64,000 bases of DNA from Halobacillus hunanensis. GTDB lineage: Bacteria > Bacillota > Bacilli > Bacillales > Halobacillaceae. Made by a program: the position numbers and the translations under genes. Below the pieces are notes generated by a model. That model did no database searches. It saw only the letters and a list, made by a program, of their open reading frames with translations, and was not told the origin of the DNA. The stretch covers positions 1,178,001-1,242,000 of the forward strand of contig NZ_FVZB01000007.1 in NCBI RefSeq assembly GCF_900166655.1. Direction: 5' to 3'. Shown in pieces: positions 55,902 through 64,000 of the stretch. How positions within the stretch are numbered: the first letter of the stretch is position 1; every line of letters starts with the position of its first letter.

Positions 55902-56555
55902 TCAACTATTTTCTTTACTAAGCTTTTGTCCTTTTTCATAAAGAACTGTCTGGATCTTCGTAGCCATTAAGTCAATGGCCACATGATTCTGACCACCCTC
56001 TGGAATGATCAAGTCAGCATATCGCTTAGTAGGCTCCACAAACTGGAGGTGCATAGGACGCACTACATTGATGTATTGCTCAATGACCGAGTCTAAAGTC
56101 CTTCCCCGTTCATTAATATCACGCATCATTCTTCGTATAATTCGAACGTCAGCATCTGTATCCACAAACACTTTAATATCCATTAAATCACGCAGCCGAG
56201 CGTCCTCTAACACTAATATGCCCTCAACTATAATGACTTCCTTAGGTTCAATTTGTATCGTTTCGTCTGACCTTGTGTGCATCTTATAATCATAAACGGG
56301 TTTTGAAACCGGCTTTTCCTGAATCAGATCTTTTAGATGATCAATGAGTAAATCATTATCAAAAGCCAAAGGATGGTCATAGTTTGTTTTCAATCTTTCT
56401 TCGAGGGGAAGATGACTCTGATCCTTATAATAATAATCTTGTTCAACCATAAGTATTGTCTTATCAGCAAAACGCTGAATAATAGAACGGGTTACACTTG
56501 TTTTGCCAGAGCCTGTCCCTCCAGCTACACCAATCACAACAGGTTTATCACTCAT
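55902..56555 (-). CDS. udk: uridine kinase
   Basis: 217 aa from [20 protein letters not shown] lies 11 bases upstream. The P-loop GGTGSGKT, the DHPLAFD segment and the [23 protein letters not shown] stretch (residues about 165-190) identify it. It phosphorylates uridine and cytidine for pyrimidine salvage. In B. subtilis two U32 peptidase-like genes (trhP1, trhP2) lie between trmR and udk; here the gap is only 45 bases. Confidence 0.97.
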   Translation of the reverse strand: MSDKPVVIGVAGGTGSGKTSVTRSIIQRFADKTILMVEQDYYYKDQSHLPLEERLKTNYDHPLAFDNDLLIDHLKDLIQEKPVSKPVYDYKMHTRSDETIQIEPKEVIIVEGILVLEDARLRDLMDIKVFVDTDADVRIIRRMMRDINERGRTLDSVIEQYINVVRPMHLQFVEPTKRYADLIIPEGGQNHVAIDLMATKIQTVLYEKGQKLSKENS

Positions 56556-56600
56556 GCTTATGGGTTCTCCTTTCATCCCAAAAAAGTCGGTTTAGTTTGT

Positions 56601-57236
56601 TTAATTATGGTTCTTAACTGTAATAGCTACCCCATCACCAATCGGGACAATCGACGTATGGTAATGTTCATGGGTGGTCAACCACTGATTGAAGTTCCGA
56701 ATCTTCTTAGCCAGCTTCTTCATTCGTTTAGTGGCCTCGCGGTCATCTGCTACATATCCTTTAAACAGGACGTTATCGGTAACAATCATCCCATTATCCG
56801 ATAACAGCGGGGCATATAAGTGGAAAAACTCCTCATATTTACCTTTGGCAGCATCTATAAAAATAAAATCAAAGGGAGCGGATTGACTCACTTTATCTTT
56901 TAAGTCGAGCGCATCGCCGTGAAGAATCTCAATCCGGTCTTCCGCCTTAAATTTTTGAACATTATTAACAGCTTGATGAAAACGTTCCTCGTCTCTTTCT
57001 ATCGTCGTAATCGAGCTGGTTGGAGCAGCCTCGAGCATTCTAAGTGCAGAATAACCGATCGCTGTTCCAATCTCAAGCAGTTTATTAGGTTTATGCAAAC
57101 GGATCAGCTGCATCAAGAATTGAATGCCGAGAGGTTCCATAATCGGTACCCCTTGCTTACGTGCCTCACGTTCTAATTGTCTTACTTCCTCAGATGATTC
57201 CGGCAGTAAAGATTGCAAGTACGTATGTTGTTCCAT
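56601..57236 (-). CDS. trmR: tRNA 5-hydroxyuridine methyltransferase TrmR (YrrM)
   Basis: 211 aa from MEQHTYLQSLLPES. A class I O-methyltransferase: LLEIGTAIGYSALRML is motif I, FDFIFIDAAKGKYEEF the metal-binding region and MIVTDNVLFKGYV follows. In B. subtilis YrrM methylates 5-hydroxyuridine-34 of tRNA to 5-methoxyuridine. AAGGGGA lies 11-12 bases before this ATG; an ATG 18 bases further up is an alternative. Confidence 0.9.
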   Translation of the reverse strand: MEQHTYLQSLLPESSEEVRQLEREARKQGVPIMEPLGIQFLMQLIRLHKPNKLLEIGTAIGYSALRMLEAAPTSSITTIERDEERFHQAVNNVQKFKAEDRIEILHGDALDLKDKVSQSAPFDFIFIDAAKGKYEEFFHLYAPLLSDNGMIVTDNVLFKGYVADDREATKRMKKLAKKIRNFNQWLTTHEHYHTSIVPIGDGVAITVKNHN

Positions 57237-57298
57237 TACTATGCTGTCCCCTTTCATCTTGGACAAATCCATTTACAACCCTATTATTTTAACATAAA

Positions 57299-57342
57299 CA
57301 AAGAGAGGAATGCGAGTATTTCTCGGCATTCCTCTCTTTTAC
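57299..57342 (-). terminator. terminator after mltG
   Basis: AAGAGAGGAATGC and GCATTCCTCTCTT arms (57301-57313, 57326-57338), followed by a short T-rich stretch (TTTGTTTATG) on the minus strand. Confidence 0.85.
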
Positions 57343-57344
57343 GC

Positions 57345-58466
57345 TTATGAAATATGTTCTTCTTTTAATTTGTTGTGTTCTTCAAGTGTCTTAGAGTAAT
57401 AAATATTGCCTTCATCGTCTGCAAGGAAGTACAGGTAATCTGACTCAATCGGGTTAGCTGCTGCTTCAATAGCATTTTTATGGAAGCTTGAAATGGGTCC
57501 TACCGGTAATTTTTTCACGTGATAGGTGTTATAAGGTGATTCTACTTCAAGATCTTCATAAAGCACGCGATCCTTATGTTCACCAAGTGCATAAAGAACT
57601 GTCGGATCTGTTTGCAGCTTCATATTTTCCTCAATTCGATTATAGAAAACACCTGCAATTTTCTTTCTATTTTCCGCTGTTCGAGCCTCATTTTCAAGTA
57701 ACGAAGCCATCGTAATTCCTTCATGAAGTGTCATATCTCGCTTAGCAAATGCATCGCGATAAGGCAGGACAACTTTCTCTGTACGTTTGATCATTTTTTC
57801 AACAATTTGTTCGATACTTGGGTCCTCCACATAAAAGGCATAAGTTGAAGCAAACAAATAACCTTCTAGCGGATACCGGATTTCCTGTTTTAAAATGACA
57901 TCATCCAACAGAGCCGGATGTTGTTCAATAAGTTGATTCACATACTCACGGTCGTTCACTTTCGCCATAAACTCTTCTTTTGTGAAGCCCAGCTCTTTAG
58001 CATAGGATTCGGCAATTTGCTCCAATGTATAACCTTCTGGAATCGTCACACTAAATACAGGGTCTTTCCTGACTTTCCCTGTTTTTAATGATTCAATAAT
58101 TTGATCAATCGTCATCGCAGAAGTAAATTGATATGTTCCTGCTTGAAAGCCTGTCTCATTTTTAAACTTCGTGTAAAGCCTAAAAATGAGGGCATTATTA
58201 ATCACATTATTTTCTTCCAATATTTGAGCAATTTGTGAAGTTGAAGACCCCAATGGTATTTTAATATTCTTCTGAGTTTCATCATCTGGATCTACAGGCT
58301 GGAGTGCATTGTTGATATAAAAATATCCTGATACGCCCCCAACTAGAAGGACGATAATTATAGTTGTTAAAACAATCGCAACAATTTTACGAACCGTGCT
58401 TGCTTCTTCACTTCTTTTCTTTATGCGGTCTTTATATTTCTTTTTAAAATTTGAATCAGACAACAA
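57345..58466 (-). CDS. mltG: endolytic murein transglycosylase MltG (YrrL)
   Basis: 373 aa. A transmembrane helix at about residues 25-50 is followed by a LysM-like subdomain (SVTIPEGYTLEQIAE) and the YceG catalytic domain with the glutamate in SLLENEARTAENRKKIAGVFYNRI (about 265-290), LQTDPTVLYALG and SPYNTYHVKKLPVGPI. MltG cuts nascent glycan strands. GGAGGAACG precedes the start. It lies between trmR and the alaS operon as in B. subtilis. Confidence 0.95.
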   Translation of the reverse strand: MLSDSNFKKKYKDRIKKRSEEASTVRKIVAIVLTTIIIVLLVGGVSGYFYINNALQPVDPDDETQKNIKIPLGSSTSQIAQILEENNVINNALIFRLYTKFKNETGFQAGTYQFTSAMTIDQIIESLKTGKVRKDPVFSVTIPEGYTLEQIAESYAKELGFTKEEFMAKVNDREYVNQLIEQHPALLDDVILKQEIRYPLEGYLFASTYAFYVEDPSIEQIVEKMIKRTEKVVLPYRDAFAKRDMTLHEGITMASLLENEARTAENRKKIAGVFYNRIEENMKLQTDPTVLYALGEHKDRVLYEDLEVESPYNTYHVKKLPVGPISSFHKNAIEAAANPIESDYLYFLADDEGNIYYSKTLEEHNKLKEEHIS

Positions 58467-58578
58467 CGTTCCTCCTTCCGTCCGCTACATTATACTACAA
58501 ATAACGCGCTATTTTCCATATCTTCACACAATATACATGATAACCTGAGAATTGTGCAAGCCATCAGAATGGATCCAT

Positions 58579-58618
58579 TAAAAACAGCCTATAGCTCTAT
58601 GGCTATAGGCTGTTTTTA
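58579..58618 (-). terminator. terminator of the alaS-yrzB operon
   Basis: A perfect 15-bp stem (58580-58594 with 58603-58617) with A and T tracts at the ends. Confidence 0.9.
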
Positions 58619-58634
58619 ATGAATGAAAAATAAC

Positions 58635-58919
58635 TTACGTTAAATCCTCATCAGTGAGTGTGTTAAGCATTTCCTCTACCATTTCCCACTCTTCGTCCGA
58701 TTCGATTTGGTAAAGAGCTAAATCGTCCTCTTCATTTCCTTTCTCTTCATATCGGAAAGCAAAAACTTCGACTTCGTCTCCTTCTTTCTGCTCTGCCGGT
58801 ACAACGGCAATATAAGATTGTTCTGTTTGCTCTACGTCAAACGTAAACAAAACTTCAAATAAATGTTCTTCTCCATTTTCATCCGGGATGATAATCCGCT
58901 CTTCTTTTTCTAGTGCCAT
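58635..58919 (-). CDS. yrzB: DUF1292 family protein YrzB
   Basis: 94 aa, very acidic, with the DUF1292 features IIPDENGEEHLFEVLFTFD, YIAVVPAE and a WEMVEEMLN ending. Family function is unknown. It is the last gene of the alaS-yrzL-ruvX-yrzB cluster, 15 bases after ruvX. Confidence 0.92.
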   Translation of the reverse strand: MALEKEERIIIPDENGEEHLFEVLFTFDVEQTEQSYIAVVPAEQKEGDEVEVFAFRYEEKGNEEDDLALYQIESDEEWEMVEEMLNTLTDEDLT

Positions 58920-58934
58920 TAATATGAGCCTCCT

Positions 58935-59351
58935 TTATTGTTGTGCATCTAAATAACTTTGCAGAATGATCACTGCAGCCATCTTATCAATGACTTTTTT
59001 CCTTTTTGCCCGGCTGACATCTGCTTGGAGTAAAACGCGCTCTGCAGCCATGGTAGTCAACCGTTCATCCCATAGATGAACGGTTAGTTTATAATGTTTC
59101 TCCAGCCACTTTGCAAATTGCTGGCTGGCTTCGCCTCGGGGGCCGATCGTGCCATCCATATTTTTAGGAAGGCCTACAACAGCTTCTGTAATAGTATGCT
59201 CATCTATTAACTTTTTTAGAGGCTCCTTAGCTGTTGTATAATTTCGCTCATCCCATTTTAATGTAGTAAGGCCTTGTGCTGTCCATCCCAGTGCATCTGA
59301 AATAGCCACACCGATCGTTTTCTCCCCTACATCTAATCCAATTTTTTTCAT
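58935..59351 (-). CDS. ruvX: Holliday junction resolvase-like RuvX (YqgF family)
   Basis: 138 aa. The RNase H fold motifs are [15 protein letters not shown] at the start, [15 protein letters not shown] in the middle and [13 protein letters not shown] with [12 protein letters not shown] at the end; the catalytic acidic residues are in place. Homologues process 16S rRNA 5' ends and were earlier proposed as resolvases. The start overlaps the yrzL stop in TAATG. Confidence 0.95.
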   Translation of the reverse strand: MKKIGLDVGEKTIGVAISDALGWTAQGLTTLKWDERNYTTAKEPLKKLIDEHTITEAVVGLPKNMDGTIGPRGEASQQFAKWLEKHYKLTVHLWDERLTTMAAERVLLQADVSRAKRKKVIDKMAAVIILQSYLDAQQ

Positions 59352-59620
59352 TAAGCATCTCCGTTATTCTTTTCCAGATAAAATTTGACTAATTCTTCGA
59401 TAAGCTCGTCCCGCTCCATTTTGCGTATTAAATTTCTTGCATCCTGATGGCGTGGAATGTAGGCCGGATCGCCCGAAAGTAAATAACCTACAATTTGATT
59501 GATTGGGTTATAGCCTTTCTCCTGCAAGGAATTGTGTACAGATAATAGTACAGAACGGACATCCTCTTCAAATGGCTCCTCCGAGAAATTAAAACGCATC
59601 GTTTTGTCCATTGAACTCAT
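59351..59620 (-). CDS. yrzL: IreB family regulatory phosphoprotein (YrzL)
   Basis: 89 aa, [20 protein letters not shown] and then [41 protein letters not shown] (residues about 37-78), a highly conserved family core. In Enterococcus faecalis IreB is phosphorylated on N-terminal threonine by the Ser/Thr kinase IreK; Thr7 is a plausible site here. It lies between alaS and ruvX. Confidence 0.93.
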   Translation of the reverse strand: MSSMDKTMRFNFSEEPFEEDVRSVLLSVHNSLQEKGYNPINQIVGYLLSGDPAYIPRHQDARNLIRKMERDELIEELVKFYLEKNNGDA

Positions 59621-59685
59621 TTACAGTCACCTCGCACTTCATAGTATTTAACCCCATTATATACCTATTTATAAGAATGTAAAAA

Positions 59686-62322
59686 CTAGTTGTTGTTGCT
59701 TGCGTATTCTTTGGCATATTGCAAGGCTTCAGGTATCTTAGCAGCATGCTTTCCACCGGCTTGCGCCATGTCAGGACGGCCGCCTCCTCCGCCACCGCAA
59801 ATGGTGGCAGCTTGTTTAATTAGATGACCTGCATGATATCCTTTTTCGACTAAATCCTTGGAAACTCCTGCAATTAGCTGAACTTTTTCTCCATTAGGTG
59901 TTGCCAGCAGAATTATACCTGAACCAATGTTTTGTTTTAAATCATCGACCATCGCACGGAGAGCATTCATATCCTTAACGTCTACTTGTTTAGCCAAAAC
60001 ATTCACACCTTGCACTTCTTCGACCTCATCAAGAATAGAAGTAGCTTCTATATTAGAAATCTTAGTAGATAGTGATTCATTTTCTCGTTGAAGCTGCTTA
60101 ATTTCCTGGTGTAAATTCTGAATGCGATCAGGAACCGTCTCTACCTTCGTCTTCAGTAGAGAACCTGCCTCTTTGAGAAGGGATTCTTTGCTATTCATAT
60201 ATTGATAGGCCCCTTTAGCTGTTACGGCCTCCATTCTTCTCGTTCCTGCACCAATACCTGATTCACTAACAATTTTAAATAATCCGATCTCAGCTGTGTT
60301 ATTAACATGACAGCCGCCGCAAAGTTCAAGGCTGTATTCGCCGATCTCAACCACCCGAACTTCTGAGCCGTATTTTTCCCCAAATAAAGCCATTGCTCCT
60401 TTTTCCTTCGCTTCTTGTAAAGAAGTATAAGCAACAGAGACAGGAATTGATTGCCATATTCTTTCGTTAACAATGGCTTCAATTTGCTCTATCTCTTCAT
60501 TCGTTACAGACCCAAAATGGGAGAAATCAAAACGAAGGCGATCTGTTGCAACAAGGGACCCTGCCTGGTTGACGTGCTCGCCTAATACATCTTTAAGTGC
60601 CTGATGAAGAAGGTGTGTAGCCGTATGATTCTTCACGATAAAGGTTCTTTGTTCTTGATCCACCTCTGCTGCAACGAGCTCCCCCTTGGTGAGCGTTCCG
60701 TGTTTAACAATAGCCTCATGCATATTTTGTCCGTTTGGAGCTTTTTGAACAGACGTTACTTCGAGCACGGCTTCGTCTGTTTTTATCGTGCCTGCATCCG
60801 CAATTTGACCGCCGCTCTCAGCGTAAAAAGGTGTCTTCTCAAGGAAGAAATAGACTCTGTCACCCTCACTTGCTTCTGAAGCAAAGTCTTCTTCTTTAAT
60901 TAGCTCAACCACCTTTGTTTCAGCCGAAAGCCGGTCGTAGCCTATAAATTCACTCGCCACATGAACATCTCCAAGTACACCTGCCTGAACTTGCATACTA
61001 TCAGACTTCTGACGTGCATTACGAGCCCGTTCTCTCTGCTTTGCCATTTCCGTTTGGTACCCTTCTTCGTCTATCGTGAAACCAGCTTCGGCAATGTATT
61101 CCTCGGTAAGCTCCTTCGGAAATCCATATGTGTCATAAAGACGAAAAACTTCTGAACCAGGGAATATGTTACTTCCTTTCTCTGTTTCCTGTTTCATAAT
61201 TGTAGAAAGAATGGCCAGGCCATCGTTCAATGTTTCATGGAACCGTTCCTCTTCCGTACGAATAACATTCTGGATAAATTCTTGTTTTTGTTGCACTTCT
61301 GGATAAAAGTCATGCATGATGTTTGCTACTTCAGGAACAAGTCTGTACATGAATGGGTGATCAATTCCAATCTGTTTTGCAAATCGTACGGCTCTCCGTA
61401 ATAGACGGCGTAGTACATATCCTCGTCCTTCGTTTGAAGGCAAGGCTCCATCGCTAACAGCAAATGTAACCGTACGCATATGATCCGCAATGACTTTAAA
61501 AGCCGAATCCAGGGCTATATCTTTTCCATATTTATATCCTGATATCTCTTCAGTCGCTTCTATGATCGGCATGAACAAATCGGTTTCGAAGTTTGTTGGC
61601 GTGTCCTGAATAACACTAACCATCCGCTCTAGCCCCATTCCTGTATCAATATTCTTTTTCGGAAGCGGTGTGTACGTATCATCAGGATTGTGATTGAATT
61701 GAGAAAAAACAAGGTTCCATATTTCCAAATAGCGTTCGTTCTCTCCGCCCGGATACAATTCAGGGTCTTCTGGATCTTGACCGTATGCTTCACCACGGTC
61801 ATAGAAGACTTCTGTGTTGGGACCGCTTGGACCTTCACCAATATCCCAGAAGTTCTCTTCTAATCGGATAATCCGTTCCTCATTTACCCCAATCTTATCT
61901 TTCCATAATGAGTAGGCCTCATCATCTTCCGGGTGAACCGTGACCGATAGTTTTTCAGCATCAAATCCAATCCAATCCGGACTTGTAAGAAACTCCCATC
62001 CCCAGGCCATAGCTTCTTCTTTAAAATAATCTCCAATTGAGAAGTTACCGAGCATTTCAAAAAACGTATGATGGCGGGCTGTGAAACCTACATTTTCAAT
62101 GTCATTTGTGCGGATCGATTTCTGCGCATTTACAATTCGCGGGTTCTCCGGAATCACGCGGCCATCAAAGTATTTCTTCAAGGTAGCTACACCACTATTA
62201 ATCCATAATAGAGATGGATCTTCATGTGGAACAAGTGATGCACTCGGTTCGACACTGTGGCCTTTTTCTTTAAAAAAGTCTAAAAACATCTGTCGTACTT
62301 CAGCCGAAGTCAATGATTTCAT
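59686..62322 (-). CDS. alaS: alanyl-tRNA synthetase
   Basis: 878 aa, full length. The class II catalytic core ([19 protein letters not shown]), the editing domain with [12 protein letters not shown] and the zinc/editing CGGCH-type motif ([15 protein letters not shown]), and the C-terminal C-Ala domain with the Gly-rich [16 protein letters not shown] are present. It charges tRNA-Ala and clears mischarged Ser/Gly. GGAGG lies seven bases upstream of the ATG. Expression is controlled by the upstream T-box. Confidence 0.98.
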   Translation of the reverse strand: MKSLTSAEVRQMFLDFFKEKGHSVEPSASLVPHEDPSLLWINSGVATLKKYFDGRVIPENPRIVNAQKSIRTNDIENVGFTARHHTFFEMLGNFSIGDYFKEEAMAWGWEFLTSPDWIGFDAEKLSVTVHPEDDEAYSLWKDKIGVNEERIIRLEENFWDIGEGPSGPNTEVFYDRGEAYGQDPEDPELYPGGENERYLEIWNLVFSQFNHNPDDTYTPLPKKNIDTGMGLERMVSVIQDTPTNFETDLFMPIIEATEEISGYKYGKDIALDSAFKVIADHMRTVTFAVSDGALPSNEGRGYVLRRLLRRAVRFAKQIGIDHPFMYRLVPEVANIMHDFYPEVQQKQEFIQNVIRTEEERFHETLNDGLAILSTIMKQETEKGSNIFPGSEVFRLYDTYGFPKELTEEYIAEAGFTIDEEGYQTEMAKQRERARNARQKSDSMQVQAGVLGDVHVASEFIGYDRLSAETKVVELIKEEDFASEASEGDRVYFFLEKTPFYAESGGQIADAGTIKTDEAVLEVTSVQKAPNGQNMHEAIVKHGTLTKGELVAAEVDQEQRTFIVKNHTATHLLHQALKDVLGEHVNQAGSLVATDRLRFDFSHFGSVTNEEIEQIEAIVNERIWQSIPVSVAYTSLQEAKEKGAMALFGEKYGSEVRVVEIGEYSLELCGGCHVNNTAEIGLFKIVSESGIGAGTRRMEAVTAKGAYQYMNSKESLLKEAGSLLKTKVETVPDRIQNLHQEIKQLQRENESLSTKISNIEATSILDEVEEVQGVNVLAKQVDVKDMNALRAMVDDLKQNIGSGIILLATPNGEKVQLIAGVSKDLVEKGYHAGHLIKQAATICGGGGGGRPDMAQAGGKHAAKIPEALQYAKEYASNNN

Positions 62323-62355
62323 TTTTCATCCTCCAATATTAATATCTCCATACAA

Positions 62356-62617
62356 ACGAAAAACTCCCGTTCCTGCACTATGGCAGGGACGGGAGCTTAT
62401 TCCGCGGTACCACCCTGATTATAGACACTGGTATTCTGTCTATCACCTCAACACGCACATAACGGGGCGCTTGCCGGCGGGTATTAGCCGCACTCAGGAA
62501 TAGCGTTCAACAGAGCTTCTTTTATACTTCTTTCAGCCTATGGAAGTATCTCTCTTCTAAAGGGGCTGCTGCCTACTGATTTCCTTCAATGTGTTCATCG
62601 TTCGTATAGTATTGATA
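62356..62617 (-). promoter_or_regulatory. T-box riboswitch controlling alaS
   Basis: The T-box core AGGGTGGTACCGCGG is at 62402-62416 (minus), followed by a 13-bp terminator stem with one mismatch (CTCCCGTCCCTGC/GCAGGAACGGGAG) and a T-run. A Stem I with CAGTAGG and a GCT triplet in GAACGCTATT fit an alanine specifier. Confidence 0.92.
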
Positions 62618-62623
62618 TGCGCT

Positions 62624-62652
62624 ATTATAGATAACATCTGACTATCTGTCAA
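62624..62652 (-). promoter_or_regulatory. SigA promoter of alaS
   Basis: Minus strand TTGACA, 17 bases, TATAAT: both elements perfect. The -35 overlaps the last codons of the gene ending at 62642. Confidence 0.92.
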
Positions 62653-63709
62653 CGCGCAGACGTGAATGGCCAATTTCCTCCACCACCACTTTTAAACAAG
62701 TAAGAACCGGGACAGCAGCGATCATGCCTGCCACACCAGCAAGCTCACCACCAGCCAGTAGTGCTAATATAATTAACAGTGGGTGAATGTGAATACTTCT
62801 CCCCATAATGTATGGAGATAACAAGTTCCCTTCCATAATCTGAATCACAAAAATAGCAATAAGTGCTATAATAAGCGTTTTTACTGAAATCGTAACTGCA
62901 ACAATTAAAGCTGGAACTGCCCCAAGCAGTGGTCCAAAATAAGGGATAATATTAGTAATCCCCGCCACCACTCCTAACAAGAGTGGATAAGGTAGTCCGG
63001 CCAGCCAAAAACCTACCGTCGCAAAAAAGCCGACAAATAAACTGATCAATAATTGTCCTCTAATGTAGCCTCCTAGTGAATGACTAAGTTTGCCGCTGAC
63101 ATGTTTGGCTTCACCATGCCATTTTTCCGGAAGGAGGCGTAACAAAGAATGAAAAATTAGCGAATGGTCTTTTAAAAAGTAGAACGTCATAACTGGAATT
63201 ACAGCCAGTAATACAATCACGTTAAATACACCACTTAATGCAGCTACTGCTGACATCAACCATTCGCTCAGCCACGCCTCAAAGTCAGAAAAACGCTCAT
63301 CAAGCTGCTCATGAATTCCATCTGGAAAACGTTCTGTTTGGGCATAAAATTCGCTTGTCCAGTTTTGATAGGATTCCATTAGATGCGGAAGCTGCACACT
63401 CAATGCTTTCAACTGTTCTAATAGATGGGGATAACCACGATAAAGGGAAAATCCAGTAACTGAAAAAAAGACAGCAAAGATAAGCAAGATCGATAATCCT
63501 CTTGATAAGCCAAGCTCCTCCAAAAATTGAACAACAGGATGAAGTAATAGAGATAACACGATCGCGAGTATAAAGGGTAAAAGAATTCGCAGGATCATAA
63601 GCACTACATGGTCATAATAAGGATACAGCCAAGCTAAAATAAGCATAAAGAGTAACACTGTAAAGCATATGACACTGCGGCTGATCCATTTATTGGCTTT
63701 CTCCTTCAT
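62642..63709 (-). CDS. yrrI: AI-2E family transporter-like membrane protein (YrrI)
   Basis: 355 aa with seven to eight transmembrane helices, arranged as two pairs, an outside loop (about residues 90-150) and a C-terminal block with GGYIRGQLLISLFVGF, GVVAGITNIIPYFGPLLGAVPA and the LLSPYIMGRSIHIHPLLIIL signature. The family is named after an autoinducer-2 exporter, but members include ion antiporters; here the transported substrate is unknown. It precedes alaS as in B. subtilis. Confidence 0.9.
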   Translation of the reverse strand: MKEKANKWISRSVICFTVLLFMLILAWLYPYYDHVVLMILRILLPFILAIVLSLLLHPVVQFLEELGLSRGLSILLIFAVFFSVTGFSLYRGYPHLLEQLKALSVQLPHLMESYQNWTSEFYAQTERFPDGIHEQLDERFSDFEAWLSEWLMSAVAALSGVFNVIVLLAVIPVMTFYFLKDHSLIFHSLLRLLPEKWHGEAKHVSGKLSHSLGGYIRGQLLISLFVGFFATVGFWLAGLPYPLLLGVVAGITNIIPYFGPLLGAVPALIVAVTISVKTLIIALIAIFVIQIMEGNLLSPYIMGRSIHIHPLLIILALLAGGELAGVAGMIAAVPVLTCLKVVVEEIGHSRLRVDR

Positions 63710-63886
63710 TTATGATCCCGACTGATAGAAAATGTCATTTAAGGAACTTAAACTTCCATCCTCTTCTATTTGGTTAATATTCACCTTTCCATCCTCAATT
63801 GACAATTCGATAAAACATGTCCAGCAATAATATTGGTCATTGCCTATACGTCCAAGGTTTCGTCCCTGGCAATTTGGACATTTCAT
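63710..63886 (-). CDS. small zinc-ribbon protein
   Basis: 58 aa from MKCPNCQGRNLGRIG, with AAGGAG eight bases upstream; a longer frame is unsupported. Two CxxC pairs (CPNC and CWTC, 14 residues apart) form a probable zinc ribbon; the acidic tail follows. It adjoins yrrI without a gap. Similar small genes occur beside yrrI in Bacillus, but I cannot name it with confidence. Confidence 0.75.
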   Translation of the reverse strand: MKCPNCQGRNLGRIGNDQYYCWTCFIELSIEDGKVNINQIEEDGSLSSLNDIFYQSGS

Positions 63887-63921
63887 AGAACATACTCCTT
63901 TTTTTACCAAGTAGTATGTCC

Positions 63922-64000
63922 CTAGTTATCTCTCTTCATACATGATAGAACGCTATCGATCCAGCTAATCGATTCATTTACAAACTGATCGGAAGGCCTG
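63922..64000 (-). CDS. 3' end of an unidentified upstream gene
   Basis: An open frame runs from the window edge to a TAG at 63922-63924 and ends DSVLSCMKRDN. Only 25 codons are visible, too few to identify. It may be a real C-terminus or chance. Confidence 0.3.
   Translation of the reverse strand, partial: RPSDQFVNESISWIDSVLSCMKRDN

Overview
The window looks like the chromosomal core of an endospore-forming low-GC Gram-positive bacterium of the Bacillaceae. Gene order follows the Bacillus subtilis yqfO-sigA-dnaG, era-floA, hrcA-dnaJ, comE, yqeG-yqeM and alaS-greA neighbourhoods. Sporulation genes (sda, spoIIP, gpr, sigK, yqfC/yqfD), competence genes (comEA/EB/EC/ER) and a multi-subunit Mrp Na+/H+ antiporter locus support this. 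The Mrp locus and moderate GC fit a salt- or alkali-adapted relative such as the Halobacillus/Virgibacillus group, but that placement is inference. Almost everything is on the minus strand except rpsT, yqzM, comER, sda, mrpA-G and sigK.

Layout: 1-5493 carries yqfO (cut by the window edge), trmK, cccA, sigA and dnaG. 5905-10735 carries the PPDK regulator, ccpN and glyS/glyQ behind a glycine T-box. 10736-20340 carries recO, yqzL, era, dgkA, ybeY, a shortened pgpH, phoH, yqfD, yqfC, an unrecognised membrane protein, floA and nfeD, with a SigW-like promoter before nfeD. 20387-23828 carries yqeY, rpsU, deoC, rsmE and prmA. 23945-28930 is the class I heat-shock cluster hrcA-grpE-dnaK-dnaJ with a perfect CIRCE operator. 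28948-36290 carries hemW, lepA, yqxA, spoIIP, gpr, rpsT and holA. 36626-41179 is yqzM and the comE genes. 41249-46244 is the yqeG-yqeH-aroE-yhbY-nadD-yqeK-rsfS-yqeM operon. 46377-46732 is sda with DnaA-box-like sites. 46988-52290 is mrpACDEFG without mrpB. 52432-53702 is an uninterrupted sigK, a structured repeat and yrhC. 53768-63886 is mtnN, yrrS, greA, udk, trmR, mltG, yrzB, ruvX, yrzL, alaS behind an alanine T-box, an AI-2E family protein and a small zinc-ribbon protein.

The genes group into translation and ribosome assembly (glyQS, alaS, rpsU, rpsT, lepA, era, ybeY, yqeH, rsfS, yhbY, rsmE, prmA, trmK, trmR), replication and transcription (dnaG, sigA, holA, greA), protein folding, stress, DNA uptake and sporulation. 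I found no transposase, prophage, CRISPR array, rRNA or tRNA gene, and no clear undescribed multi-gene system. The most unusual observations are absences relative to the usual order: a pgpH lacking its N-terminal extracellular region, an mrp operon lacking mrpB, trmR without the trhP genes, and mtnN without yrrT-mccAB. A perfect hairpin also sits between the Shine-Dalgarno sequence and the start codon of sda, downstream of a DnaA-box cluster.
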